Below are positions 45,652 through 55,503 of a stretch of DNA of 64,000 nucleotides, piece after piece. Origin of the DNA: Pseudomonas syringae (lineage in GTDB: Bacteria > Pseudomonadota > Gammaproteobacteria > Pseudomonadales > Pseudomonadaceae); assembly GCF_001698815.1 (NCBI RefSeq), contig NZ_LGSI01000035.1:44234-108233 (forward strand). Direction: 5' to 3'. How positions within the stretch are numbered: position 1 is the first letter of the stretch; every line of letters starts with the position of its first letter. The position numbers and the translations under genes were made by a program. The notes under the pieces are model-generated. The model saw nothing but the letters and a program-made list of their open reading frames with translations. It made no database searches and was not told the DNA's origin.

Positions 45652-46275
45652 TCAGCGAGAGAGCCAGGTTGGAGCGATTTGAGTTCCCTTGCCAGCGCCG
45701 TAGCCCAGATAAATGTTCAGACCGGCCAATGGTTCCAGATAGCGAGCGTTTTTCAGGCCGCCTGCGTCTACGACGGCATAGCCCAGGCTGCTCAGCAATT
45801 CGCTGACAGTTTGCTTGGCTGCGGCATCATCGCCAGCAATGAAGCCGCTGGCGGGAGTACCCGCGAAATCAGCACCTTGATCGATCACTTGGGCGAACAA
45901 GGTGTTGAATGCTTTGACCACTGTGGACTGCGGGACAAGCTTGGCGATTTCTTCTGCGGCGCTAGTACTGTAGCCGAGGGTCAGACCCATATAGTCGGCC
46001 GTCAGTGGGTTGGTCGGGTCGATGACAGTCTTGCCACTCAGATCACCCGCTGCAGCGACGATGTCCTTCACACCGTCGAAGTAGACAGCCATCACCAGCA
46101 GGTCGCTGGCCGCTGCTGCTTGGGCAATCGGCAGAACGGTTGCGCCGTACTGCGAAGCTACCTCACGCGCCTTGTCCAGATTGCGTCCACTCAGGACGAT
46201 TTCATGACCGGCCTTGGTCAATTGCTTGGTCAGTGCCGAGCCAATGTTGCCGTAGCCGAAGATGCTGATTTTCAT
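45652..46275 (-). CDS. NADP-binding oxidoreductase, F420/NADPH-dinucleotide-binding type
   Basis: A 207-residue protein starting with a Rossmann motif (MKISIFGYGNIGSALTKQL) and containing the F420-oxidoreductase/NADP signature region VIDPTNPLTADY and KAFNTLFAQ. I start at MKISIFG, which is preceded by AAGG; the longer frame reads through non-conserved sequence. It closes the minus-strand operon that starts with the Rieske gene. The substrate is unknown; it may reduce an intermediate of the pathway. Confidence 0.82.
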   Translation of the reverse strand: MKISIFGYGNIGSALTKQLTKAGHEIVLSGRNLDKAREVASQYGATVLPIAQAAAASDLLVMAVYFDGVKDIVAAAGDLSGKTVIDPTNPLTADYMGLTLGYSTSAAEEIAKLVPQSTVVKAFNTLFAQVIDQGADFAGTPASGFIAGDDAAAKQTVSELLSSLGYAVVDAGGLKNARYLEPLAGLNIYLGYGAGKGTQIAPTWLSR

Positions 46276-46356
46276 GTGTTTCAAGCCTTTTTTATCGGAG
46301 TGTTTCAGGAGAAAGGAGGCCTGCCTGCGGCGGACCTCCTGTTTACTGCTCAACCG

Positions 46357-47166
46357 TCATGGCCGCGCGGAGGGCCATAACGCGATGCTCATCATGCTCA
46401 GCGAGCCAAAGATGCAATGCGGGGTAATGAACTCCACTGCGTCGTCGTGCATGTCGCGGGCGCCCAGGACATACAGCAACGGCAAGAAGTGATCGGCGGA
46501 GGGAATGGACCGATCTGCGTCAGCGCCCATGTTCGGGAAGTCGGTGAGCGTGCGGTCATCACCCGATGTGATGATTTTCCGTACGCGATCCTGAAAGCGG
46601 ACAGCCCAATCGAAACCGCTTTCGGTTTTGGCGAAGTTAATCATCGGCAGGTTATGCACGACGTTACCGCTGCCGATGATGAGCACCCCCTCATCCCTCA
46701 ACCTTTGCAGGCGAGCGCCCAGCTCATAGTGAAAGGACGGTGGCTGGCTGCTTTCCATACTCAGCTGCAGGACAGGTACATCAGCCTCTGGGTACAGATG
46801 AACCAGAACAGACCAGGTCCCGTGATCGAAACCCCAATTGCGATCCAGTGTTACTGGAAGCGGGTTCAGCAGCGCTTCTATTCGCTTCGCCAGTTCAGGC
46901 GCTCCCGGTGCGGGGTAGCGTTTGTCGAACAACGTCTGGGGGAACGCGCCGAAGTCGTGAATGGTGCGCGGACGTGCCATTGCGGTAACGGCGACACCAC
47001 GGGTCATCCAGTGAGCGGAAACCATTAAAATCGCTTTTGGCTTGCCAATGCATTTGCCAAGGGCAGCCCAGCTTTCGCTGAACTCGTTGCGCTCCAGTGC
47101 GTTCATCGGCGTGCCGTGGCCGATGAACAAGGTCGGCAGTCGGGTCGAGGGAAGGGTAGTGGTCAT
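46357..47166 (-). CDS. Extradiol dioxygenase, DODA/YgiD type (LigB superfamily)
   Basis: A 269-residue class III extradiol-type dioxygenase. The metal-binding regions IGHGTPMNAL, VSAHW, WGFDHGTWSVLVHLYP and GSGNVVHNL are intact. The family opens catechol-type rings such as DOPA, 2,3- or 4,5-cleaving. Its presence in a catabolic operon suggests ring opening of a hydroxylated aromatic intermediate. It overlaps the ABC ATPase gene by four bases. Confidence 0.88.
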   Translation of the reverse strand: MTTTLPSTRLPTLFIGHGTPMNALERNEFSESWAALGKCIGKPKAILMVSAHWMTRGVAVTAMARPRTIHDFGAFPQTLFDKRYPAPGAPELAKRIEALLNPLPVTLDRNWGFDHGTWSVLVHLYPEADVPVLQLSMESSQPPSFHYELGARLQRLRDEGVLIIGSGNVVHNLPMINFAKTESGFDWAVRFQDRVRKIITSGDDRTLTDFPNMGADADRSIPSADHFLPLLYVLGARDMHDDAVEFITPHCIFGSLSMMSIALWPSARP

Positions 47167-49094
47167 GCTGATTCTTCAGTCAGGGGATGAAATGTGGGTG
47201 GCCAGACAGCACTTGGGTCTGTAGGAGGGACTGCAGCGATAAGGGCTCGGGTGTAGGGATGCTGGGGGGCCGAAAGCACTTGTTCGGTATCTCCGCTTTC
47301 CACGACCTGGCCCTGGTGCAGAACCAGAATCTTGCTGCACAGGTAACGCACGACCCCCAGGTCGTGGGAAATCAACAGCAGCGAGAACTTGTGTTCGCGG
47401 CGCAGCTCCAACAGCAGGTTCATGATCTGCGCCTGAACCGAGACATCGAGACCGGAAACGATTTCGTCGGCGATGAGGATCTGTGGCATATCGCACAGGC
47501 TGCGTCCGATGTTGACCCGCTGGCGTTGACCGCCCGACAGTTGCGACGGAAATCGCTCGACCGCCGACGTGGCCAGGCCAACGTCACGGGCCAGTTCCTG
47601 GGCGCGCAGGGTGCGCTCGGTGTGCAAATGACTGCGTGATTCCATGGCCTGGGTCAGCAGTTGGCCGACACGCCGCCTAGGGTTCAGCGCCGCGCGCGCA
47701 TCCTGGAAAATCATCTGAATGGACGAGACCCGGCGCTTCCAATCCTGTGGCTCGTCGATCAGCATCCGCTCGTTGAGCACAATGCTGCCGCCGGTGGGGC
47801 GTTCCAATCCCATGATCAGCCGTGCCAGCGTCGATTTGCCACTGCCGCTCTCGCCGACAATCCCGATGAACTCTCCCGGTGCAACCGTCAAATCCAGTGG
47901 TTGGAGCACCTGAACGTCGGGTTGCCGATTGAAGAGTGAGCGGTTACCTGGCCAGGTTTTGCTCAGGCCGCTGATACGCAGGCTGGTCAGTGAGCTCATG
48001 GCCTGTCCGCTCATATGGGTATCGGTGGTGTCTTGCCGTTGGGCTTGAGGTTTGATTTGCGACCAGCGTAGACAGCGCACGCGATGTTCATCGTCCACCC
48101 AGTCCAATGACGGTTGCTGCTGATGGCAAGCTTGCTGGGTATGCTCGCAACGGGTCGCGAAACGGCAACCCTGGAGGTGGGTAAAGTCTTCGACGCTGGG
48201 CATCTGTCCATTGAGCGCGCGCAGTGTATGCAGCGGCCCGGTCAGGTTCGGAATGGCTTGGCGCAAGGCTTGGGTGTAGGGGTGCAGGGTCGAGGAGAAC
48301 AGTTGTTTGGCGGGTCCGCTTTCCATGATTTCGCCAGCATAGAGAACTGCCACCTCGTCGCACGCGTGAGTGGCGAGGCCCATGTCGTGGGTGACGAACA
48401 ACACCGCCGTACCATGGCGCTCCTGAAGATTGCGCAGCAGTTTGACGACATGCGCCTGGCTGCTCACATCCAGCGCGGTGGTGGCTTCATCGCTGATCAC
48501 CAGGTCTGGCAGGCTGGCGAACGCCATGGCAATCATCACCCTTTGACACATGCCGCCAGAGAGTTCGAAGGCGTACTTGCCTAACAGAGATGCGGCGCGG
48601 GGCAGGCGAACTTCCTCCAGCGCCTTGATCGCTCGCTCGCGGCACTCCTGCGCTGGCACGCCAATACGTAACAGGTGCTCGGTCAACTGATGGCCGATGG
48701 TCAACACCGGATTGAGTGCCGTCATCGGTTCCTGCGGGATGAACGCAATGCGGGTCCCCAGCCACTGACGATGGATTGCCGAAGAGGCTGCCAGTAAATC
48801 TTCACCGTCGAAATGCAGGCTTCCCGAACTGACTTCAAATCCGCCCGGCAACTGACGAGACAGGATTCGCCCGATCATGCTCTTGCCAGCACCCGACTCG
48901 CCCACCAGCCCAAGGGTACGCCCAGGCCGCAAGTCAAAGCTGAGATCACGCAACACCAGGCTGGGCCCTTGCGGTGTTTGCGCGGTGACGTTCAAGTGTT
49001 GCACTTGGAGCAGCAGCGATGATTTTTGCGGCGGCGTGAAGGGGCTCGGGTTGGGTTTGGCCAGCGGTTGTGCGGACATAAGGGAAAGGGTCAT
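47163..49094 (-). CDS. Peptide/opine-type ABC transporter, fused double ATPase (DppD-DppF)
   Basis: A 643-residue protein with two complete ATPase domains of the oligopeptide family. Domain 1 has GESGAGKS, LSGGMCQRVMIAMA and a cysteine-rich oligopeptide C-terminal segment (LQGCRFATRCEHTQQAC) typical of DppD/OppD. Domain 2 has GESGSGKST and LSGGQRQRVNIGRSL. Start at the ATG at 49094, one base after the permease stop; an ATG at 49079 is possible. It drives import by the two permeases upstream. Confidence 0.9.
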   Translation of the reverse strand: MTLSLMSAQPLAKPNPSPFTPPQKSSLLLQVQHLNVTAQTPQGPSLVLRDLSFDLRPGRTLGLVGESGAGKSMIGRILSRQLPGGFEVSSGSLHFDGEDLLAASSAIHRQWLGTRIAFIPQEPMTALNPVLTIGHQLTEHLLRIGVPAQECRERAIKALEEVRLPRAASLLGKYAFELSGGMCQRVMIAMAFASLPDLVISDEATTALDVSSQAHVVKLLRNLQERHGTAVLFVTHDMGLATHACDEVAVLYAGEIMESGPAKQLFSSTLHPYTQALRQAIPNLTGPLHTLRALNGQMPSVEDFTHLQGCRFATRCEHTQQACHQQQPSLDWVDDEHRVRCLRWSQIKPQAQRQDTTDTHMSGQAMSSLTSLRISGLSKTWPGNRSLFNRQPDVQVLQPLDLTVAPGEFIGIVGESGSGKSTLARLIMGLERPTGGSIVLNERMLIDEPQDWKRRVSSIQMIFQDARAALNPRRRVGQLLTQAMESRSHLHTERTLRAQELARDVGLATSAVERFPSQLSGGQRQRVNIGRSLCDMPQILIADEIVSGLDVSVQAQIMNLLLELRREHKFSLLLISHDLGVVRYLCSKILVLHQGQVVESGDTEQVLSAPQHPYTRALIAAVPPTDPSAVWPPTFHPLTEESA

Positions 49095-49095
49095 C

Positions 49096-49977
49096 TCAGG
49101 CGGCTCCGTTGCGTTCAAGCATTCGAACATCGGTGGCCTGGCGCAGCCCCTGGCCGAGGAAGGTCGCTGCCAGTACGGTCAGAATCATGCAGAACACGGG
49201 GAGCAGCAGCGGGTAGGGCGAGGAGTACATGCTGTTTAGGCCGTCGCTGATCATCGCCCCCCAAGTCGGTGTCTGCGAGCCCACCGACATGCCGGCGAAC
49301 GAGAGGATGCTTTCGGCGACCACTGCAATGCTGACTTCCAGCGCCATCAGGGCGATCAGCGTCGGGACGATGCCGGGCACCACTTCGCGCCAGATAATAC
49401 CCAGCGTATTGGCGCCGCTGATGCGTGCTGCCGCCACGTATTCGCGGCGCCGAATAACCAGAACCTCGGCCCGTATCACTCGACAAAAGCGAGCCCAGTC
49501 GACGAACACGATGGCCAGGATCACGTTTTGCAGGCCCGGTGACAGCGCAACCATCAGAATCAAGGCCAGCAATACTGCGGGGAATGACAGCCATAGATCG
49601 ACGAACCGATTGACCAACCAGTCCAGCCAGCCGCCTTGATAACCGGCCAGCAAAGCGAGGGTACAGCCAAGCACCGCCGCGCCGATCGGTGCTGCGATGG
49701 CGATAGTGATGACCACGCGAGCGCCATACAGCAGACGCGACAATACGCATTGGCCAAGACCGTCAGTGCCGAGCGGATAATTCAGTGTGCCGCCGTCCAC
49801 CCAGAAGGGCGGCAGCAGAACCCCTGCCAGATCCTGCTCGTTTGGCGCGTGGGGTGCCAGGAACGACGCGAACAAGGCCAGCAACGCCAATAGCAGCATG
49901 AAGCCAGCACCGATACAGAAGCTGCGTTCACGCAGCGCCCGGTACCACAGTGATGAAGGAGCGAGTCGGAAATTCAT
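49096..49977 (-). CDS. ABC transporter permease, DppC-like
   Basis: A 293-residue inner-membrane protein with an N-terminal OppC segment and the transport inner-membrane signature (ISGANTLGIIWREVVPGIVPTLIAL, the EAA loop). About six helices. It overlaps the DppB-like gene by four bases and ends next to the ATPase start. Confidence 0.92.
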   Translation of the reverse strand: MNFRLAPSSLWYRALRERSFCIGAGFMLLLALLALFASFLAPHAPNEQDLAGVLLPPFWVDGGTLNYPLGTDGLGQCVLSRLLYGARVVITIAIAAPIGAAVLGCTLALLAGYQGGWLDWLVNRFVDLWLSFPAVLLALILMVALSPGLQNVILAIVFVDWARFCRVIRAEVLVIRRREYVAAARISGANTLGIIWREVVPGIVPTLIALMALEVSIAVVAESILSFAGMSVGSQTPTWGAMISDGLNSMYSSPYPLLLPVFCMILTVLAATFLGQGLRQATDVRMLERNGAA

Positions 49978-51044
49978 GCCTGGCTCCGCAGTCTTGGGTT
50001 GAGTTGATGCAAGGCGAACTCGGTCAGCATGTTGACCACCTGCACTGTGACGGCGTAGGTCAGTGCCAATGCCTGGATGGTTTGCAGGTCATAGGCCCCC
50101 AGCGCGCGCAGCATCATTGCGCCGATGCCGGGCAGGCCGAATATCGATTCGATCAGCAGCGTGCCGCCGATCACCACACTGGCCTGCACACCGATCAGGC
50201 TGATCGTGGGCAGTGCGGCGTTACGCAGGGCGTGACGTACCAGCAGCGTGGATTCGCCAATGCCGCGCAGGCGGGCCGCGTGGATGTAGTCTTCGTGGTA
50301 CACCTCGATCAGGCTCGAATGCATCATTCGGGCGATAGGCGTCGCGATGCACAGTCCCAGGGTCAAGGCGGGCAGGGTCAGATGGCTGATGCCGCTGGCG
50401 AAGGCGCTGAAGTTGCCATCGAGCAGGCTGTCAATGAGTGAAAAGCCGCTGACGTGTGGGGCTTGCAGTCCCGGGTCTATCGCGCCAACGAACGGCAGCC
50501 ATTGAAGGGTGACCCCGACGGTTACGATCAGGATGATCGCCCACAGGTAATCGGGGATAGCGATCATGATGCCGTTGAGCGCCATGATTGCGTGTTCATA
50601 GCGGGTACCGCGCAAGCGAAAGCTCAGCAGGCCGCTGCCCAGGCCGAGGGCCAAGCCGATCACAAATCCGAACGCCAGCAATTGCAGGGTTGTCGGCAAC
50701 GCCTGCAAGACCATGGGCAGCACTGGCGTGCCGGTCTGGATCGAGGTGCCGAAGTCGCCTTGCACCGCGCCGAGTAGCCAGAACAAAAACTGCACGATCA
50801 CGGGACGATCCAGGCCCAGTTGCTGGGACAGCCGGGCGATGTCTTCGGCGGAGGCACCCGGTGGCATAAGCATGTTCACCGGGTTGATCGGGATGCCTCG
50901 CAAAATGGAGAAAACAATCAGCGAAATGAGCACCAGCATCGGCACGCGCCATAACGCCTGCCTGAGCGCCAGCCAGATCAAGCGGCCAGGCCGTGATACC
51001 AGATGTGCTGCGATATTGTATGCATATGAAGGGGTTACGCTCAT
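49974..51044 (-). CDS. ABC transporter permease, DppB-like
   Basis: A 356-residue permease. Conserved parts are the N-terminal ILRGIPINPVNMLMPPGASAEDIARLSQQLGLDRP region and the EAA loop AARLRGIGESTLLVRHALRNAALPTISLIGVQ. It forms the membrane channel with the DppC-like protein. It lies 24 bases after the Rieske gene stop, in one operon. Confidence 0.92.
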   Translation of the reverse strand: MSVTPSYAYNIAAHLVSRPGRLIWLALRQALWRVPMLVLISLIVFSILRGIPINPVNMLMPPGASAEDIARLSQQLGLDRPVIVQFLFWLLGAVQGDFGTSIQTGTPVLPMVLQALPTTLQLLAFGFVIGLALGLGSGLLSFRLRGTRYEHAIMALNGIMIAIPDYLWAIILIVTVGVTLQWLPFVGAIDPGLQAPHVSGFSLIDSLLDGNFSAFASGISHLTLPALTLGLCIATPIARMMHSSLIEVYHEDYIHAARLRGIGESTLLVRHALRNAALPTISLIGVQASVVIGGTLLIESIFGLPGIGAMMLRALGAYDLQTIQALALTYAVTVQVVNMLTEFALHQLNPRLRSQA

Positions 51045-51068
51045 CGGTGTCTTATCCCAGAAGGCAAA

Positions 51069-52298
51069 TCAAGCGGGAATGTGGGGCAGTTCCTGCAGCG
51101 CAATCAGGGTTGGCGCGGCCTCGGGCTTGAGGCGTTGCCAAGTGCTCTGGTAACGCGATACCGCCCATTTGTTGAAATCGCTCTGCGCCTGCTCTTGCCA
51201 TGAATACCGGCCCCTGACGGCAAAGCGCGAACGCAGGCCTTGCTGAACCAGCTCATCTACATGCAAGTCTTGGGCGATGATTTCCGAGGCGGCGTTGTTG
51301 ACCATCTCCAGCAGGTGCGCGAAGGCCGGGTTTTTCGTGGCGCCTGGCGCGCAGAGCACACCGGTATCGTTGAAGTGGGTCTCGGGGCCGTCGGCTCGCA
51401 GAATCAGGTACATCACCAGGTCGCTGGTCAAGACCAGAGAAAGCGTGGGCGGCAGGTTGACGAACAGGAAACGATTGCGTTCTTCCTCGGTCAGTTGCGG
51501 GAATACTGGCAGCACCGCCTTTTGCGTTGGGTTGAAGCTGGCGTCCGCGTGCAAGGTGCCGTTGGTGCGGTAATAACCGGCGGTATCGGCAGGCAGATCG
51601 TCGGGGAAGCGCGCCAGGGCGCTCGGTGCGAAATCGTGCAGCGGTCCCTGATGCAGACGGTTGGCGTGGTAGCCGTCGTTATTGTTTTCCATCATGACTT
51701 TCCAGTTCCACGAATAGCGTGGTCCCTCTTCCGGCCGCGGCCCCTCGGCGTTTTGCAGGTCATAGTTCTTCAGCACTTCGTCCACCGCCAGCAGACGCGG
51801 GCCAAGTGGCGGGGCGTTGAGGTCGAAGTTGACGAAGATGAATCCTTGCCACAGCTCGACCTTCATCGTGGGCAGGCAAAAATCCTTGCGCTGGAAGTTT
51901 TCGGTCTTTTGCATTTCTGGCGCGCCGATCAACTCTCCATTGAGGTTGTAGGCCCAGTGGTGATAGGGGCAGAGGAATGCGTTGGTGTTGCCCTTGCCCT
52001 CGGCAACCAGCATCGCGCGGTGCTGGCAGACAGCGGACATGGCCTTGATTTGCCCCTCTCGATTGCGGGCGATTATCAGCGGCTCGCCGATGATGGTGGT
52101 GGTGAAGTAATCGCCTGCATTGGCGACCCACTCTTGACGCCCCAGACAGAGCCATTCGTGATTGAACAGCGCTTCTTTTTCAAACGCGTAGAACTCGGCA
52201 TCGGTGTAGCACATCGGCGGCAGCGTATTGGACTGGCTGACGTCGCCTGCCGAACTGGTGAGGCTGTTGAAGAACTCGTCTGACTTGAATATGGACAT
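51069..52298 (-). CDS. Rieske non-haem iron oxygenase, large subunit
   Basis: A 409-residue aromatic-ring-hydroxylating-type oxygenase. The Rieske cluster ligands are in CQHRAML ... CPYHHW (CxH and CxxH, 17 residues between) near residue 90. The mononuclear iron site is NNDGYHANRLH near residue 205, with a later aspartate. It is probably a monooxygenase or demethylase class enzyme that works with the reductase encoded at 56778. The substrate cannot be read from sequence. It is the first gene of the minus-strand operon ending at 45652. Confidence 0.9.
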   Translation of the reverse strand: MSIFKSDEFFNSLTSSAGDVSQSNTLPPMCYTDAEFYAFEKEALFNHEWLCLGRQEWVANAGDYFTTTIIGEPLIIARNREGQIKAMSAVCQHRAMLVAEGKGNTNAFLCPYHHWAYNLNGELIGAPEMQKTENFQRKDFCLPTMKVELWQGFIFVNFDLNAPPLGPRLLAVDEVLKNYDLQNAEGPRPEEGPRYSWNWKVMMENNNDGYHANRLHQGPLHDFAPSALARFPDDLPADTAGYYRTNGTLHADASFNPTQKAVLPVFPQLTEEERNRFLFVNLPPTLSLVLTSDLVMYLILRADGPETHFNDTGVLCAPGATKNPAFAHLLEMVNNAASEIIAQDLHVDELVQQGLRSRFAVRGRYSWQEQAQSDFNKWAVSRYQSTWQRLKPEAAPTLIALQELPHIPA

Positions 52299-52515
52299 TG
52301 CATTCTCGCTGTGACTTGAGGTGGTTTTCGCCTATGAGAGAAGTCTATCCAGCGCCCTGTTTCCCCACTTGAACTGATGCGCACGGAGTTAGGCCTTAAT
52401 GCGCATTCCCGCGATGAGCTGCCAGCACGCGCAGCGGGCGTACTTGCATCCACCGGATGCACGCCATAAAGGTGCTACAGCACTGATCTTTGCGATGGGC
52501 AGGGTTTTGGCGCGC

Positions 52516-52541
52516 AAAAAAAAGGCCCTGATATCAGGGCC
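52516..52541 (-). terminator. Terminator after the ABC binding-protein gene
   Basis: The nine-base perfect palindrome GGCCCTGATATCAGGGCC is followed on the minus strand by a run of eight T. It lies just after the stop of the solute-binding protein gene and separates that unit from the Rieske operon. Confidence 0.9.
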
Positions 52542-52549
52542 TAGAGGCG

Positions 52550-54070
52550 TCAGGCATTCCAGTGTGACGGCAGTATCCAGCCGTTCTGATAGGCCTTGTA
52601 ATGCAGTGTTTTGGCATGGGCTACGCTCGAAACGCCCTGTAGCAGCGGCAGGCTGTAACCCTGTTCAACGACCCAGCGGTTGAACGCTTTGTATTGTTCT
52701 ATCCGCTTGTCGTAGTCGCGCTCCACCAACAGTGGGGAAAGCTTCTCCATTACATCCTGGCTGCGCCAGACCGAAAATGCGGTGTCTGCATTTAGATAAC
52801 TGCCTGCGTACAGTTCGGGGTCGGCAGTGGAGTTGTTCCAGAACCACAATGTCGGCCCTTGCAGTGTTCCCGCCGCCACCGACTGGAAGTACACGCCCAT
52901 GTCGATGGTTTCCAGTTCCGCCTGGATGCCGACCTTGCTCCACATCTGCACAATCGCGCGGGCCATCTGATTGTCCACCGGATGTACGCCGTTGGTGGCG
53001 AAGAACTTGAAGCGTGCTGGCTTGCTTTCGCTGTACCCGGCTTTGGTCAGATATTCCCGCGCCCTGGACAGGTCGTAAGGGAAGTTGAAAGCGGCCTCGT
53101 AGCCCGGCGTGCCGGGTGGCGACGGGCTTGAAAGTGGTTCGGGAAGGTCGTTGAGCAGTGCTTGCGCCAGGGCTTTTTTGTCAATGGCGTGGTGCATCGC
53201 CAGGCGCAGGTTGATGTCGTCCAGAGGCGGTTTGTTGAGCATATGGATCAGGTAAGTATCCACCGTCACGGTCAGCGCGCTGCTGATACTCGGCAGCTTG
53301 CCCAGGCGCAAGGCCTCGCGGATGGGCAGCGCAAAGCTGAAATCCACCTGGCCGGACTGCGTGGCGGATGCACGAGAGGTCGGATTGGGGATGATCTGGA
53401 TGGTGACGTTTTCCAGCTCGGGTTTGCCGCCCCAATACCGATCGAAAGCCTGTAGCACGATGCGGCTGTTGCGTTGGTAATCCACCAGTTTGTAGGGGCC
53501 TGAACCTATCGGTTTGGCCAGGAACGCGTCCATGCCGACTGCGCTGATGTATTTCTTCGGCAAAATGAATGAACCGGCAAACCCCAGGTACTGTGGCGCC
53601 GTCACGAATGGCTTGGTAAAGCGGACCACCGCCTGAGTGGGAGTGGGCGTCTGGATGCTTTCGATGGTGTTCCAGATGTAGCCCAGTTGCAGGGTGTTGT
53701 CCGCTTTTGGCCGGTCAAGGAAGGTGTATTTGAAGTCTTCCGATGTCAGCTTGTCGCCATTGTGAAAGTACACGTCATCACGAAAATCCAGCACCAACTC
53801 AAGGCCGTCACTCTGCCACTTGTAAGCGGTGATGACGCCTGCGTTCAACTGGTTGTCGGGGCCGTATTCGAGGGGTTGATCAAACACGCATTTGTACAGC
53901 GATGTCGCGTGGGGAATGATGCGCGCGGTTGGGTCCCAACTGGTGACGTCAAACGGGAACGCCAGGGACACATTGCGACCGGCGGCCATCGCAGGCTTGA
54001 GGCCCACCTGGGCCAATAACAGGGCTACAGCGCTGATCGGTACAGCTTTTAACAATGTTCTTCGGTGCAC
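52550..54070 (-). CDS. Peptide-type ABC transporter substrate-binding protein
   Basis: A 506-residue SBP_bac_5 protein. The N-terminus MHRRTLLKAVPISAVALLLAQVGLKPAMAA has a twin-arginine-like motif (RRTLLK), a hydrophobic core and an AMA cleavage site. The family signature SDGLELVLDFRDDVYFHNGDKLTSEDF is present near residue 90. It captures the substrate for the DppBCDF-like transporter; it lies in a separate unit with porin and TauD genes. Confidence 0.92.
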   Translation of the reverse strand: MHRRTLLKAVPISAVALLLAQVGLKPAMAAGRNVSLAFPFDVTSWDPTARIIPHATSLYKCVFDQPLEYGPDNQLNAGVITAYKWQSDGLELVLDFRDDVYFHNGDKLTSEDFKYTFLDRPKADNTLQLGYIWNTIESIQTPTPTQAVVRFTKPFVTAPQYLGFAGSFILPKKYISAVGMDAFLAKPIGSGPYKLVDYQRNSRIVLQAFDRYWGGKPELENVTIQIIPNPTSRASATQSGQVDFSFALPIREALRLGKLPSISSALTVTVDTYLIHMLNKPPLDDINLRLAMHHAIDKKALAQALLNDLPEPLSSPSPPGTPGYEAAFNFPYDLSRAREYLTKAGYSESKPARFKFFATNGVHPVDNQMARAIVQMWSKVGIQAELETIDMGVYFQSVAAGTLQGPTLWFWNNSTADPELYAGSYLNADTAFSVWRSQDVMEKLSPLLVERDYDKRIEQYKAFNRWVVEQGYSLPLLQGVSSVAHAKTLHYKAYQNGWILPSHWNA

Positions 54071-54113
54071 TGTCGTATTCCTCTGAAAAGGTCTGTTCAG
54101 AACCGGGTGCTGT

Positions 54114-55454
54114 TTAGAATGTGTACACCATGCCCAGCCGCGCAGTGTCCTGACGGTTGTCGCTGGAGTTATCCAGATACCAGCCCGCGCCCTGGTTGGC
54201 CCTCACCCCATCTGAGGCTTTCATCCAGGAGTAGGAGGCGTAGAGCCAGGTCTTTTCGGAAAGATCGCGTTTGACCCCCACGGTGTATTGATTCCAATCG
54301 TCATTTTCCAGCTTGGAATATTGATAGCCGACAATCGCCGTGGTTTTTTCTGCGACCGGGTAGTAGCCGCCAATCTCATAGACGTTCTGGGTGGCCTTCT
54401 CTCCATCGCGTTTGAACGTGGTTTGCGAGGTGTTGCCCACCAAGGTGAATTTGCCCAGTTGGTAATGGCCACCGACGATTGCGGTCTCCTGGTTGACGAT
54501 CAAAGGGGTGCCATCAAAGGTCAATTTCTGGCCGAGCAACTCGCTGACACCGATCTGCAGGTCTGGGTAGATGTCGTTGTTGTCGATGCGAACATAGGCT
54601 GCAGCCAGGCTCCAGGGGCCTGCAAAGTAGCTGGCGCCCAGGCTCAGGGTCTCCTTGTTACCTGAGGCCTGACCTGGGTAGGCCGCATCATCCGTTGCAT
54701 ACATGATGCCAAACTTGAACCCGTCGAACGTCGCGCTCTGGAACTTGATCGAGCGGTCCACGCGCCAACCGGAAATGCGGTCGAAGTCGCCATGGTGACC
54801 GGCGTAGGTGGTGGCATAGCCGCCGATATTCAGCTGGTTCATGTAGTCATAGACGAAATCGTACTGACGCCCGAAGGTCAGCCGTCCCCACTTGTTTTCA
54901 AGCCCGGCGTAGGCCTGTCGCCCCCAAGTAGTGCCGTACTGTGAAGTCGTGCCATCGCTGAGGTTGAAACCGTGCTCAATGGTGAAGACCGCCTTGAGCC
55001 CCCAGTCCAGATCCTGCGAGCCGGTGAGACCCAGGCGGTTGCCCCAGTTGACACCATCTCGCTCGCCGGTTTTGCTGCTGCCACCTTCGTTGCTCACGTA
55101 GGTCAAGCCATAATCGAGCACCCCATACAGTTTCACCTTCTCGGTGACCTCGTTGATGATGTCCGCCGTATGGCTGCTATCCCGTGTGGCGGCCTGGGCC
55201 TTGGCCTGGGTCACTTCTTCCTTGACGATGCCTCGGATCGCTTCTTTGGTGTCGTTGTTGACTGGCGCCTGTGCGCTGGCTGTCTGTTGCTGCTTGGCCA
55301 GGGTGTCCCGGACGACCTTTTCGACGATTGCCCGAATACGCGCCTCGGCCTCGGGGCTCAGTTGCTGATCCTCAGCCCCAGAAGCAAACGCAGACTCGGA
55401 CAACACACACATGGAACACACTAACGCTAGCGTCGAATACGTATTACGTCGCAT
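54114..55454 (-). CDS. Outer-membrane porin, Gram-negative (OmpC-like) family with coiled-coil extension
   Basis: A 446-residue beta-barrel porin ending in phenylalanine (LGMVYTF). The signal peptide ends at SAFA. An N-terminal helical extension, about residues 30-95 (EARIRAIVEKVVRDTLAKQQQ), may form a trimeric coiled coil. The barrel starts VKLYGVLDYGLTYVSNEGG and has the porin-typical GLTGSQDLDWGLKAVFTIE and GRQYD segments. It is more like Burkholderia-type porins than OprD, and it probably admits the substrate of this catabolic cluster. Confidence 0.88.
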   Translation of the reverse strand: MRRNTYSTLALVCSMCVLSESAFASGAEDQQLSPEAEARIRAIVEKVVRDTLAKQQQTASAQAPVNNDTKEAIRGIVKEEVTQAKAQAATRDSSHTADIINEVTEKVKLYGVLDYGLTYVSNEGGSSKTGERDGVNWGNRLGLTGSQDLDWGLKAVFTIEHGFNLSDGTTSQYGTTWGRQAYAGLENKWGRLTFGRQYDFVYDYMNQLNIGGYATTYAGHHGDFDRISGWRVDRSIKFQSATFDGFKFGIMYATDDAAYPGQASGNKETLSLGASYFAGPWSLAAAYVRIDNNDIYPDLQIGVSELLGQKLTFDGTPLIVNQETAIVGGHYQLGKFTLVGNTSQTTFKRDGEKATQNVYEIGGYYPVAEKTTAIVGYQYSKLENDDWNQYTVGVKRDLSEKTWLYASYSWMKASDGVRANQGAGWYLDNSSDNRQDTARLGMVYTF

Positions 55455-55503
55455 GGCAATCTTTCCCATTTCTCATAGTTGGTTTGATGGAATAAGCAGT
55501 GGG